From positions 3,038,001 through 3,102,000 of the forward strand of contig NZ_CP139487.1 of the NCBI RefSeq assembly GCF_034259205.1: 64,000 nucleotides of DNA. Direction: 5' to 3'. The notes under the pieces were generated by a model, which was not told the origin of the DNA, searched no databases, and saw only the letters and a program-made list of their open reading frames with translations. Positions 43,599 to 51,393 of the stretch are shown piece by piece; position 1 is the stretch's first letter; every line of letters begins with the position of its first letter. This DNA comes from Peredibacter starrii. GTDB lineage: Bacteria; Bdellovibrionota; Bacteriovoracia; Bacteriovoracales; Bacteriovoracaceae. The translations under genes were made by a program, and so were the position numbers.

Positions 43599-44972
43599 TT
43601 ACCGATTCTTCCAATTATTGTTCTGACACAGATGATTGGCCGTCCCTCCACCACTTACATAACAATGGCCGCCGGAAGAAACACAATCAGTCGAACGCGG
43701 ACAGACTCCCGAGATGTATCTATTGTTTAATAAGGACTGAATAAGATAACCCTGACTGGTTTTTACGGGCCCTCTGTATTCACTTCGGCTAATCCAATTG
43801 TTGCTAATACATACGTGATTGGTTGTTCCACTACCATCGGCGTAACAGCCCCCTGAAGCACTCACACAATGAGTTCTAGACGGGCAAATACCATACACAC
43901 TAGTGTTATTCAGAACTGATTGAACCACAGATTCATTAGTTATTACGTTTGACGACGTTCTAAGCCGTCTGTTTTCTGCATTGGCCGGTGCCTTGGTTTT
44001 ACAGGCCGAATTTGAATTTTGGAAATTTGGACGAACATAGTAATGAAACAATCCACTCCCACGATAAACGTTTGAGTACATTTTCGATCCCCATGAAGGG
44101 CATTCCGGTATTTTCTTCGTACAGTCGGAACTCTCACTCGCCTCACAGTACCATTCTGAATATGCATAAGACCCGGCAGAATCGAATTCATTCTTAGTGA
44201 TAACGTTGAAGTTACTATAGTCACGAATTCTCAGTGGATCTCCTGGCTGTTTACGGAAACTATTTCCTTCGAAAGTATTCTCATGCGACAAGTGGGCCAC
44301 ATAAATCGAATGTAGTAGTCCCTGTTGAGAATAGTTCTCAATATTACTGAATACATTGCCTCTTACTTCATTTTTTCGGGAGTTCACAAAGCGAACAACC
44401 GCATAGGCCGGCAGGTTCTTATCAACGTGATACTTACTTCCAATTTTATCAAATGAGCAAAAAAGGATCTTGTTGTTGCTATTGAAACCGGTCTTTTCAT
44501 CATCACGATTTCCATTGAGGCTAATGGCCTCAGCATAATAACGGATCGCCAGATGCTCAAAACTTAGATTGGTTGCCTTGCCTGAAGAACTTTTCAGGAT
44601 AAAGAATGAACGCAGATTCGCTGAGGCCGCAGTGGAACTACTTCTACCATCAAAGGTTGCTTTATTAGTCGCAGAGGCAGAAAAAAATCTAATTTGATAA
44701 AGCGGATTGGTCGCCGTCCAAGTCACTGTTTGATTATAGTAAACACCAGGGGCCAATTGAATATTAACATTCGACGGAGATTTCTTGAAATGAGCTGTGA
44801 CCAAATCATGGGCACGCTTGAGAGTTAGAATAGGTCTCGAACTTGTCAGACCATCTTGTGTATCAACACCATTTGGGGCCAGATAAATTGTTAAACTGGT
44901 AGTCGAGAAAGCATTAAAAGAAATAAAAAGGCATAAGAAGAACATACTTCTAAAAAACCTAAGGCATCTCAT
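43599..44972 (-). CDS. secreted parallel beta-helix protein with two Cys-rich C-terminal repeats
   Basis: A 457 aa exported protein. The signal peptide (RCLRFFRSMFFLCLFISFNAFS) is followed by a pectate-lyase-like right-handed beta-helix: TIYLAPNGVDTQDGLTSSRP and NVNIQLAPGVYYNQ are the usual opening of such folds, then rungs such as ATFDGRSS and SFEHLAIRYYAEAIS. The last ~110 residues hold two copies of a module with four cysteines, of pattern G(I/V)CPxxxxCVSxxGxCYxxGxGTxNHxCxxNNW. The ATG at 44972 is chosen because GGGAGAGA lies 5 nt upstream; a Met eight codons earlier is possible. A sigma-28-like promoter precedes it, as for the fibre genes. Substrate unknown; polysaccharide binding or cleavage is inferred from the fold. 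Confidence 0.75.
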   Translation of the reverse strand: MRCLRFFRSMFFLCLFISFNAFSTTSLTIYLAPNGVDTQDGLTSSRPILTLKRAHDLVTAHFKKSPSNVNIQLAPGVYYNQTVTWTATNPLYQIRFFSASATNKATFDGRSSSTAASANLRSFFILKSSSGKATNLSFEHLAIRYYAEAISLNGNRDDEKTGFNSNNKILFCSFDKIGSKYHVDKNLPAYAVVRFVNSRKNEVRGNVFSNIENYSQQGLLHSIYVAHLSHENTFEGNSFRKQPGDPLRIRDYSNFNVITKNEFDSAGSYAYSEWYCEASESSDCTKKIPECPSWGSKMYSNVYRGSGLFHYYVRPNFQNSNSACKTKAPANAENRRLRTSSNVITNESVVQSVLNNTSVYGICPSRTHCVSASGGCYADGSGTTNHVCISNNWISRSEYRGPVKTSQGYLIQSLLNNRYISGVCPRSTDCVSSGGHCYVSGGGTANHLCQNNNWKNR

Positions 44973-44976
44973 GTAG

Positions 44977-44984
44977 TCTCTCCC
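44977..44984 (-). promoter_or_regulatory. ribosome site that sets the beta-helix gene start
   Basis: GGGAGAGA on the minus strand, 4 nt before the ATG at 44970-44972. It favours that ATG over the earlier in-frame ATG at 44994-44996. Confidence 0.65.
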
Positions 44985-45005
44985 GGTGGCCAACATTGAG
45001 TTAAC

Positions 45006-45033
45006 TTATCGGCTACTAAAGAAAAAAACCTTA
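45006..45033 (-). promoter_or_regulatory. sigma-28 (FliA)-like promoter of the beta-helix gene
   Basis: An exact GCCGATAA -10 on the minus strand (45006-45013), with TAAG at 45030-45033 (16 nt spacer) as the -35. It lies 33 nt before the start codon. Confidence 0.7.
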
Positions 45034-45080
45034 TCCTCGGCACCCCTTAAGTTTTATGGATTTAGCAACTTTTGGAGCAG

Positions 45081-45104
45081 AAAATGGCCCCTCGAAGGGG
45101 CCCT
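45081..45104 (-). terminator. probable terminator of the outer-membrane protein gene
   Basis: Inverted repeat GGCCCCT / AGGGGCC with a 3-base loop, followed on the minus strand by ATTTTC. It lies just after the stop at 45110. The T-tract is short. Confidence 0.6.
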
Positions 45105-45109
45105 TCCAT

Positions 45110-46402
45110 CTATCTCTTTTTAATATTTCTAGTTCCCCATTTGTAGTTAAACACCAGACTGAACTGTTGGCCCGCAGTCGCCTCTTCTTTGCTGTTATAC
45201 TTGTTAACCATCCCATACTCTGCACCGATGTTAAGATTTGAGATGCGCTTAAAGTTCATACAACTAATACCTGCTGTCCATCCATCAACGCTTCTTATAT
45301 CACCCCAAGTGAATTCTCCATCGGGAGCTTGTTCATTAGTTTCAAAGTAATGTTTGTTCCCATACAATTCCCAGTCACATGACTTAGTTTCAAAACCTCT
45401 GAAGGCCAATTCTACACCATAGGCACTCGATTCAACCTGTGGATCATGTCGACCGTTACCATTATTAATTTTATTTCTCGTAAAATTCGATTTGAAAACT
45501 CGAACTTCTGCGTCTCCTTTACCAGTCTTAAGCAAATAGCCCAGATATGCCGTCATATCATCCTGGCTCCGTTTTTCTCCTGCGAAACTTCCTGTATCAC
45601 CGGCGCTGCCGGTAACACCAACATAAAGATCATGACGTGCTAAATACGGCGAGAGATTTTCGAAAACTCGTTTAAGCCCATTGGCCACATGGAGTTCTAC
45701 TGTTCCAGCATATGAAGGATAAGAATTTGCACGCGAATCAGAAGGTGTCACACTACTCTGGCCCTTAATCCCATCACCATCCACCACACTGAATGAAGCG
45801 AGGATGATTCGATCCAATTCATCTTTAAGTTCATAATTGGCCTGAATCCCTTTATCGTAACGAACAATGAGTCCGTAGGGAGCTGTCATATAATAGCGAC
45901 TTGGTTTCCCAGGAAGAGGATTTAAACCATTGGTCTCAAAACTACCTGCGAGTAAAGTTAAATCCTGAGAGTTAGAGAGTTCAATTCCTGCACCAATCTT
46001 TGCCAGTAGCCACGGACGGTCTGCCATCCCATCGGCCTTGAACCGATCAGAATTATGGAAGTTCTGCTCTCCTTTTTCCTGATAGTGAAGGACCTCTTCT
46101 TTTGGAATGACACTCACATCAATAAAGATGACTTTAAGATGTTCCAGATTCACGTCTTTGGAAAATTGACCATCAAACTGAAAGACTGAATCACCCATGG
46201 ACGTCTCATTTCCTCCGCCACGACGAAATTCATTACCAAGTACACCAGCAACTTGACCTGAAACAGAAGCACTGACACAAACACCATTGGTATAGATGCC
46301 ACCTCGGTAATTACATTCTTGAACATTCAGATCCTGACCGGCCCACGAAATCGATGAAGCAAGTAACAAAGACGAAGCAATAAGAGAGTTTTTAATCAGC
46401 AT
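45110..46402 (-). CDS. outer-membrane beta-barrel (porin-like) protein
   Basis: A 430 aa exported protein. The start at 46402 is favoured because it gives a clean signal peptide (LIKNSLIASSLLLASSISWAG) and has AGGA upstream; a longer in-frame start exists at 46435. The mature part has alternating aromatic and polar strands (ASVSGQVAGVLGNEF, DVNLEHLKVIFIDVS, YGLIVRYDKGIQANYEL, GTVELHVANGLKRV), separated by Gly/Asn/Asp-rich loops, and ends with FSLVFNYKW and a short tail. Five cysteines are present, which is many for a porin. The family is not identified. It may form a channel or act as a structural barrel. Confidence 0.7.
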   Translation of the reverse strand: MLIKNSLIASSLLLASSISWAGQDLNVQECNYRGGIYTNGVCVSASVSGQVAGVLGNEFRRGGGNETSMGDSVFQFDGQFSKDVNLEHLKVIFIDVSVIPKEEVLHYQEKGEQNFHNSDRFKADGMADRPWLLAKIGAGIELSNSQDLTLLAGSFETNGLNPLPGKPSRYYMTAPYGLIVRYDKGIQANYELKDELDRIILASFSVVDGDGIKGQSSVTPSDSRANSYPSYAGTVELHVANGLKRVFENLSPYLARHDLYVGVTGSAGDTGSFAGEKRSQDDMTAYLGYLLKTGKGDAEVRVFKSNFTRNKINNGNGRHDPQVESSAYGVELAFRGFETKSCDWELYGNKHYFETNEQAPDGEFTWGDIRSVDGWTAGISCMNFKRISNLNIGAEYGMVNKYNSKEEATAGQQFSLVFNYKWGTRNIKKR

Positions 46403-46571
46403 AACTTTTATCCTGTTAGGGTTTTTACTTGTCATCAGGATAAAGAATTTTGGATCTAAGTGGAGGGCCCCATTACCGTTTTACTAGCAGTGTAGAGAGT
46501 CTAAACAGTTGGATTCTTAGGGGTATCTTTGGAAAGAAGTGATGAGTGCTATCTTTATCAGAAATAAAGCA

Positions 46572-46594
46572 GCAGGGCCTAAGACCGGCCCTGC
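46572..46594 (-). terminator. probable terminator of the 47194 gene
   Basis: A GC-rich inverted repeat GCAGGGCC / GGCCCTGC, 16 nt after the stop at 46610. The following minus-strand bases are T-rich (TGCTTTATTTC) but not a perfect run. Confidence 0.6.
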
Positions 46595-46609
46595 AAGAAT
46601 AATTCTTAA

Positions 46610-47194
46610 TTAGATTTTCTGGTAGCTAGTACATACATCTACCCATCCACAGTTTGTCGTTGTTGTAGATGAATTGTAGTAAGGGTCAGTATTAGTATTT
46701 GTTGTACATTCCCACTGCTCTTCCCACTCAACACACTCGTGGTTCGCGCTCCACCAAACCAGGTAACCGATGAGGGCAATCACACCAGCACCGATTAAGA
46801 TCATTTCTACGTTGCCGTTCCAGCTAGCACCTTGGCCGTAGAACTCTTTTGAATTTTCTCTAAGAAGTGTAGCAAGTTCAGCTGATGAGCTGGCCTGACC
46901 TAGAAGTGTCATCTTTAACTTAAGAGCTTCAAGTGCCTTGTGGTTTTTAATTTTGCTTTCAGCAAGTGACATGATCGATTCTTTTGAGGCCTCACCGCTA
47001 GAGATAGCAGCACTGATTTTCTCAAAAAAAGCTTTTGTTTCTCTTTCCTGGAAGGCCTGGTCTTTCTGGTCCCACTCTACTGTCATTGTATACTGATATT
47101 CATCCAACTGACGTTCTAATTCACCCACGGTTCCGCTTGCAGCTAGTACATTGAAAGTCAGGCAAAGAGATAGCAATACTGATAGTAGTTTCAT
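46610..47194 (-). CDS. exported protein with one late membrane segment and Cys/Trp-rich tail
   Basis: A 194 aa protein. The start at 47194 is set by AGGGAGGA seven bases upstream, and it yields a signal peptide (KLLSVLLSLCLTFNVLAAS). The mature region is helical and charged, with many Glu, Lys and Gln (LERQLDEYQYTMTVEW, SAELATLLRENSKEF). A single hydrophobic segment VEMILIGAGVIALIGYLVWW lies at about 130-150, followed by an acidic tail with four cysteines and four tryptophans (HECVEWEEQWECTT, CGWVDVCTSYQ). No family is known to me. The topology suggests an inner-membrane protein with a disulfide-rich end. Confidence 0.65.
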   Translation of the reverse strand: MKLLSVLLSLCLTFNVLAASGTVGELERQLDEYQYTMTVEWDQKDQAFQERETKAFFEKISAAISSGEASKESIMSLAESKIKNHKALEALKLKMTLLGQASSSAELATLLRENSKEFYGQGASWNGNVEMILIGAGVIALIGYLVWWSANHECVEWEEQWECTTNTNTDPYYNSSTTTTNCGWVDVCTSYQKI

Positions 47195-47200
47195 GTGAAA

Positions 47201-47208
47201 TCCTCCCT
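47201..47208 (-). promoter_or_regulatory. ribosome site that sets the 47194 start
   Basis: AGGGAGGA on the minus strand, 6 nt before the ATG at 47192-47194. It favours that ATG over the in-frame start 14 codons earlier. Confidence 0.8.
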
Positions 47209-47289
47209 GGATTGTTTCGTACAACAAGAAATACAAAATCCAAAAAAGGAAGAAAAGAGCGAAAATGTGATGTAACTATTTGCTAATTT

Positions 47290-48045
47290 TCAGGTGTCAG
47301 TATGGCCCTGTTGCTTCATCGCCACCCCCAAATATGAGATCATTTTGCTACCAGTGAGAGCGAAGCGCATTCGTTCAGGAACGACTCCTGTGAGTAAAGA
47401 TTTGAGACTGATGGATGAGAAAACCGGACGTAACCCGGTCATTTGTAACACCCTCATCCCCGCAGAATGACAGAATTTTTCAAGTTCATCAGGCCGAATA
47501 AAGAGTCTTAAAACATGCATGTTCTTGGGTGTGTTCTTTACCAACCATTCCACAAGTTTAATCACAACGAGCCAGCTCAATGGGTTGCGATTGAAAGTGT
47601 GAAAAAAGAACAGACCTCCTGGTTTCAGGACGCGCGAAAACTCCTTGATGACCTTACCCGGTTCCTCAACATGCTCTAAAAAGTCCATTGCCGTTACCGC
47701 ATCAAAGCTCTGATCTGGATATGGAAGATGAAAAGCATCTGCCACTTCGTATTTCACTGAATGCGTTTCATCGAAGGCCTCGGCAATTTTTAAACTCTCC
47801 TTCGACAAATCAACTCCAGTGACTTTGAATCCTGCTCGAGCAAGATCATTACTAAGAAAACCACCTCCACATCCAATATCAAGCACACTGGCATCGGCCG
47901 AGAGATGTGTATTGAGATGTTGTACGATCCAGGGAAACTTGATCTTATTTTCCGCTCTCAAAAGAGCAATTGGATCATCATATGCCGTATACCAACGATC
48001 ACCATATTCTTCATAAAATGAATTATTTACTTGGCCCGCTTCCAT
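47290..48045 (-). CDS. SAM-dependent methyltransferase, UbiG-like
   Basis: A 251 aa class I methyltransferase. Motif I is SVLDIGCGGGFLSNDLA (53-69), the acidic loop is VTGVDLSKESL, and FDAVTAMDFLEHVEEP and FFFHTFNRNPLSWLVV resemble UbiG O-methyltransferases. It lies in an operon with a type III polyketide synthase and a membrane protein, so it probably O-methylates the phenolic product of that synthase rather than a ubiquinone precursor. The start at 48045 is chosen because GGAG precedes it; this overlaps the upstream gene by 19 nt. An in-frame extension to 48153 is possible but adds residues unlike the family. Confidence 0.85.
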   Translation of the reverse strand: MEAGQVNNSFYEEYGDRWYTAYDDPIALLRAENKIKFPWIVQHLNTHLSADASVLDIGCGGGFLSNDLARAGFKVTGVDLSKESLKIAEAFDETHSVKYEVADAFHLPYPDQSFDAVTAMDFLEHVEEPGKVIKEFSRVLKPGGLFFFHTFNRNPLSWLVVIKLVEWLVKNTPKNMHVLRLFIRPDELEKFCHSAGMRVLQMTGLRPVFSSISLKSLLTGVVPERMRFALTGSKMISYLGVAMKQQGHTDT

Positions 48046-48464
48046 GGGATACTCCAGCGTAAAAGTTGATAAAGCATAAACACACCAACTAAAAGTGGCT
48101 GATAACAAATAAACTGATCTTCCGGATGATTGATCCAAAGGAGTCCTGAGCAAACGAAAATCAAAGGGTGAAGAACAAAGAGGAGTGCATGCAGCCAGTT
48201 TTCAAATCCATTACATTCCTGAGCATGAACAAATTCATCTTTAGTGATGAATAGACATGAAAAGACACCAAGGATGATATAGACCGTAAGGTTCTGATGA
48301 GTGAATTCTTTAATCGCGATGAATGAAAGGGGAACAAACATAGTAAGAGTATCCAAAGGGTGTCCTAGTCTCTCCCAAATTCCAAGCCCCCTTCGGTGAT
48401 GCATTCTCTCATCTATTCCCATTAAAATGCCCTGTATGATAAAAGGTACATAAAGAATTTTCAT
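48027..48464 (-). CDS. integral membrane protein in the polyketide operon
   Basis: A 145 aa protein with about four hydrophobic segments: LYVPFIIQGILMGI, LTMFVPLSFIAIKEF, TVYIILGVFSCLFI, and LLFVLHPLIFVCSGLLW plus a last one near VGVFMLYQLLRW. Several histidines and acidic residues (DERMHHRRG, KDEFVHAQEC) lie between them, which could bind metal or be catalytic. It overlaps the polyketide synthase gene by 4 nt and the methyltransferase by 19 nt. It might modify or carry the lipid product. No family recognised with certainty. Confidence 0.7.
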   Translation of the reverse strand: MKILYVPFIIQGILMGIDERMHHRRGLGIWERLGHPLDTLTMFVPLSFIAIKEFTHQNLTVYIILGVFSCLFITKDEFVHAQECNGFENWLHALLFVLHPLIFVCSGLLWINHPEDQFICYQPLLVGVFMLYQLLRWSIPWKRAK

Positions 48465-49552
48465 AAACTCACCTCAAAGAGTGAGCCAAAAACCGTGAGT
48501 CCTGGTCCGAAGGCAAGACTCAGAATCTTCTTTCCATTTTCTGGTCTTGAATCAAGGATCTCTTTCCAGACATGGGGCAGGGTTGCCGAAGACATATTCC
48601 CTCTTTCAAAAAGAATTTTCTTACTCGCCTCAACTTGCTTATCATTCAATTCCAATTTTTTCTGAACCACCTCGATGATCTTTGGTCCTCCCGGATGAAT
48701 GGCAAAAATGCCGTTCTCCAAAACATCATTAGGTTTCACTCCTGCCTTCTGGCATAAACCATTCACAAATGCCGGTATCGAATCACGAATCTTAATAGGC
48801 ACTTCACGAGAAAGAGTCATCATCATGCCATGAGTTCCAGGTACCCATGTCATGTCACTTAAGGAATCCGGCACTAGTTGTTCTTGTATCACTAGCACCT
48901 TCAGGGAAGGCCCCTGCTTCTTTTGAGACACTGAATATTTAATGTGCCCATCAGCAAAGAGTGTTTGGACCACCATCTGTTCGGGCGTATGAAGTGAAGC
49001 ATCCAAATGGAGACTACACATCTCTGTATGAACCACATCCACTGTCTCATTCTGATGAGAAAAAGCGGCCGCCATTCTGACTGAAGGCAATGATGCATAA
49101 CAACCCATGTGATAGGCATGGGTAATTTCCGGAGCAGAAGGTTTACCACTAAAATAAATTTGAGGTGGACTTGGGGACACATAGCCCGTGCAGGTCACAT
49201 GGATTAGATGCTCGGGAACTTTATCTAAATAAAGCCTCTCAAAAACTCTTTGGGCCTTTTCACCAAAGTAATGATTTCTCTCTTCAATGCTTGAGCCGTT
49301 GGGATTTTTTTCACTGATCTTATAAATACGATGACGGTCCCACTCGTCATCAACCTCACCACATTCAAAATAGCGTTCGCGAATATGAGATTCCGTAAGA
49401 GTAAAATGCCTCAAGCGGTCTTTAAATTTATCAGTAAAATCTCCTGCCGAACGAGCATGGGATTCAAGTGTCCAATCCACGATTCTACTCTGAGGAAGAT
49501 GGAATTCCGGTAATACTGATGCAAAGGAATGGATAAAGACGTTCTTTTCCAT
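48461..49552 (-). CDS. type III polyketide synthase (chalcone/alkylresorcinol synthase-like)
   Basis: A homodimeric thiolase-fold condensing enzyme, 363 aa, that extends an acyl-CoA starter with malonyl-CoA units. The catalytic triad is visible: Cys151 in HAYHMGCYASLPSVRMA, His285 in AIHPGGPKIIEVVQ and Asn318 in FERGNMSSATLPHVW. The last motif is the form typical of bacterial type III synthases. The C-terminal GxGLTV (FGPGLTVFGSLF) is diagnostic. The ATG at 49552 is preferred over a TTG nine codons upstream. Together with the membrane protein and methyltransferase it suggests synthesis of a methylated alkylresorcinol or pyrone lipid; the exact product is unknown. Confidence 0.9.
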   Translation of the reverse strand: MEKNVFIHSFASVLPEFHLPQSRIVDWTLESHARSAGDFTDKFKDRLRHFTLTESHIRERYFECGEVDDEWDRHRIYKISEKNPNGSSIEERNHYFGEKAQRVFERLYLDKVPEHLIHVTCTGYVSPSPPQIYFSGKPSAPEITHAYHMGCYASLPSVRMAAAFSHQNETVDVVHTEMCSLHLDASLHTPEQMVVQTLFADGHIKYSVSQKKQGPSLKVLVIQEQLVPDSLSDMTWVPGTHGMMMTLSREVPIKIRDSIPAFVNGLCQKAGVKPNDVLENGIFAIHPGGPKIIEVVQKKLELNDKQVEASKKILFERGNMSSATLPHVWKEILDSRPENGKKILSLAFGPGLTVFGSLFEVSL

Positions 49553-49694
49553 AAGGGGAAATTTAGCATGTCTTCTCAAAGGCTTAACGACACATCTCAG
49601 CTCAATAAGTGTTTTAAAGGTGCTGTCTAAAATTTAACCAAATCTGCTCTATTTAATTTTTTACGCAAGAGCGTCGAAAATACCTTAGTAATTC

Positions 49695-49700
49695 AAGGAG
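49695..49700 (+). promoter_or_regulatory. ribosome site supporting a GTG start
   Basis: AAGGAG seven bases before a GTG at 49708. It shows that GTG is the initiation codon of the 166 aa gene. Confidence 0.75.
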
Positions 49701-49707
49701 TGAATTT

Positions 49708-50208
49708 GTGGATTGGAAAGATTTTTTCAAACTCTCGGTGATCAAGGAAGGTCCTTCTGGTGGCCATCCCTACTTTCATTCTGAATTAAAAGTCCCTGAA
49801 AATTTCTCAATGGAAGAACTTCTTATAAAAGAATTTGATCATCTCGAATTAACTCCTCAGGAGAAAAAACATCTCACCATTAATCATCGTAAAATACTTT
49901 TGCGGGAGCGATATTTTCATTGCGCCGAGTTTGAAAGGATTGTCCTTAATTTCTTAGAACGTCTCGCCCATGAAAAAGATCAGGAACTCACGTTCTCCAC
50001 CAGTGGCGGCGGCATCTATCTATTTGTGGCCCTTCTGAAACACCCTGAAGTCCTAAAAGAAAAGAAACTCATTTGCTACACCTCTGAGTTTCCCCTCTTG
50101 AATGCAAAATTCAGCCAAGGGAAGGAACCGAATCTCGTTTTAATTCATAAAAAAGAGGCCCCAAGCTACTTCAAAAATCTTCCCACCTTGTGGCAAAGTC
50201 CGCTCTAG
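49708..50208 (+). CDS. unknown cytoplasmic protein (GTG start)
   Basis: A 166 aa protein with a GTG start and a good AAGGAG site. It has no signal peptide. The N-terminal part is acidic (LKVPENFSMEELLIKEFDHLEL) and the middle contains TFSTSGGGIYLFVALLKHPEVL followed by LICYTSEFPLL, which resembles a small alpha/beta hydrolase or nucleotide-type fold without a clear nucleophile elbow. No family is recognised. It ends 14 nt before the start of the next exported-protein gene and diverges from the polyketide operon. Confidence 0.65.
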   Translation: MDWKDFFKLSVIKEGPSGGHPYFHSELKVPENFSMEELLIKEFDHLELTPQEKKHLTINHRKILLRERYFHCAEFERIVLNFLERLAHEKDQELTFSTSGGGIYLFVALLKHPEVLKEKKLICYTSEFPLLNAKFSQGKEPNLVLIHKKEAPSYFKNLPTLWQSPL

Positions 50209-50216
50209 GGCATAAT
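50188..50216 (+). promoter_or_regulatory. candidate promoter for a leaderless start at 50223
   Basis: TTGTGG (50188-50193) - 17 nt - CATAAT (50211-50216), with the ATG exactly six bases after the -10. This is one of the best -35/-10 pairs of the leaderless set, although it overlaps the end of the upstream gene. Confidence 0.4.
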
Positions 50217-50222
50217 CATTTT

Positions 50223-51002
50223 ATGCGATTTTGTCTTGTATTGATGCTCATGTTTTCAACACCTGTGTTGGCCCAAAGAAAATTGGGTGCTGAGACCTTT
50301 CAGGTTAACGTGAGACCCGTTCTGAATGGGATCCTAAGTGACTTCTATCAGATGATCACTCACTTTCCCGATTTCCCAAAGGAAATCATCCCTCTCATTC
50401 AGGAGATGGACACGCTTACAAGTGATAAGGAACATCTTCTGGCAGATTGCCCTCGCCTTCTTGCCAAGAAATGCTCTCCCAGTATCAAGTCAATCCGCCA
50501 AAAGCTTCAAACTATTCGCGGTCTATCAATGAAGCTTCAAAACCAATTGAAAATGTCACAATCAAATCATATGAGTTCTGTTTCAGGACTTCGACTGGTA
50601 AACCAATTCGATCTTGAGCTTGAGAACATCAAAGGTCTTCTTGATAATACTTCGTTCCTGGAGGCCGCTGCCATTCCTCAAAAGCGTGAAACTTATTATG
50701 TGATTAAGCAGTTGGATGAGCTGAATACCTATCTCTCACTGGCCCTGGTTGAATTTATCCCTTTTACTTACAAGACTGACTTCAGACATTTCTATACGAA
50801 CTTCGTGCAACCCATTCAGATTCAGATTTCTAAAAACAAAAACTATGAGTTCTTAAATCGAAATGTTGATTCGCTTAATTTTGCGATCAATTTATTGAAT
50901 ATGAATCTGACAAAGAGAAACAAGAAGACTCCTGATGGTATGGGGCCTTACCTTGCCGTCATTCACAATCGCTGGAACTCGCTACTTCGATATTATTTTT
51001 AG
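50223..51002 (+). CDS. exported helical protein of unknown function
   Basis: A 259 aa protein with a signal peptide (RFCLVLMLMFSTPVLAQ) and a helical, Leu-, Asn- and Gln-rich mature part, such as IKSIRQKLQTIRGLSMKLQNQL and LRLVNQFDLELENIKGLL. Two cysteines (DCPRLLAKKC) are nearby and may pair. The ATG at 50223 gives a clean signal peptide; a GTG at 50190 is less likely. It ends just before a bidirectional terminator shared with rpsU. Family not recognised. Confidence 0.65.
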   Translation: MRFCLVLMLMFSTPVLAQRKLGAETFQVNVRPVLNGILSDFYQMITHFPDFPKEIIPLIQEMDTLTSDKEHLLADCPRLLAKKCSPSIKSIRQKLQTIRGLSMKLQNQLKMSQSNHMSSVSGLRLVNQFDLELENIKGLLDNTSFLEAAAIPQKRETYYVIKQLDELNTYLSLALVEFIPFTYKTDFRHFYTNFVQPIQIQISKNKNYEFLNRNVDSLNFAINLLNMNLTKRNKKTPDGMGPYLAVIHNRWNSLLRYYF

Positions 51003-51003
51003 G

Positions 51004-51036
51004 CAAAAAAAAAGCCACCCGAAGGTGGCTCTTTTT
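51004..51036. terminator. bidirectional terminator between the exported protein gene and rpsU
   Basis: Stem AGCCACC-cgaa-GGTGGCT with a run of A on the left and T on the right, so it can end transcription from both strands. It sits between two converging genes. Confidence 0.85.
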
Positions 51037-51041
51037 TAAGA

Positions 51042-51263
51042 TTAGTACTTAGAACGAGTACGACCGCGAACGTCTGTCTTACGACGACGCTTATCAGCGT
51101 TCTCTAGCTTTTCTTTCATCTTAACAGAAGGCTTTTTGTACTCTGAACGAGCGCGATATTCCTTCACGATTCCGTAAGCATCACAAAGACGCTTAAACTT
51201 TTTAATCGCTTTTTCCGCTGGAAATCTGTCATCAATTGTAATTGAAATTGTAGACATGCTCAT
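51042..51263 (-). CDS. rpsU: 30S ribosomal protein S21
   Basis: Small basic ribosomal protein, 73 aa, on the 30S platform near the anti-Shine-Dalgarno region. The sequence DDRFPAEKAIKKFKRLCDAYGIVKEYRARSEYKKPSVKM matches S21 (family: [31 protein letters not shown]), followed by the usual Arg/Lys-rich C-terminus. An AGGGGGTG lies upstream. Two start codons (51263 and 51257) are possible and the spacing to this site does not decide between them. The gene stands alone and converges with the exported-protein gene. Confidence 0.93.
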   Translation of the reverse strand: MSMSTISITIDDRFPAEKAIKKFKRLCDAYGIVKEYRARSEYKKPSVKMKEKLENADKRRRKTDVRGRTRSKY

Positions 51264-51393
51264 TACACCCCCTTCTGCATGACACTGGAAAGCCGAAACA
51301 GCTTCTTTTCAAAGACCAATAAAGTAACCTTTTCGCCTATGTACGTCAATCAAAGACACTGTGCAATATGTAATTTATTTGATAGAAAGAACC

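Noticed and set aside
48045-48153. A longer N-terminus for the UbiG-like methyltransferase
   Set aside because: The extra residues (hydrophobic, unlike UbiG) would overlap the upstream gene by 127 nt. The ATG at 48045 has GGAG and starts the family-like sequence.
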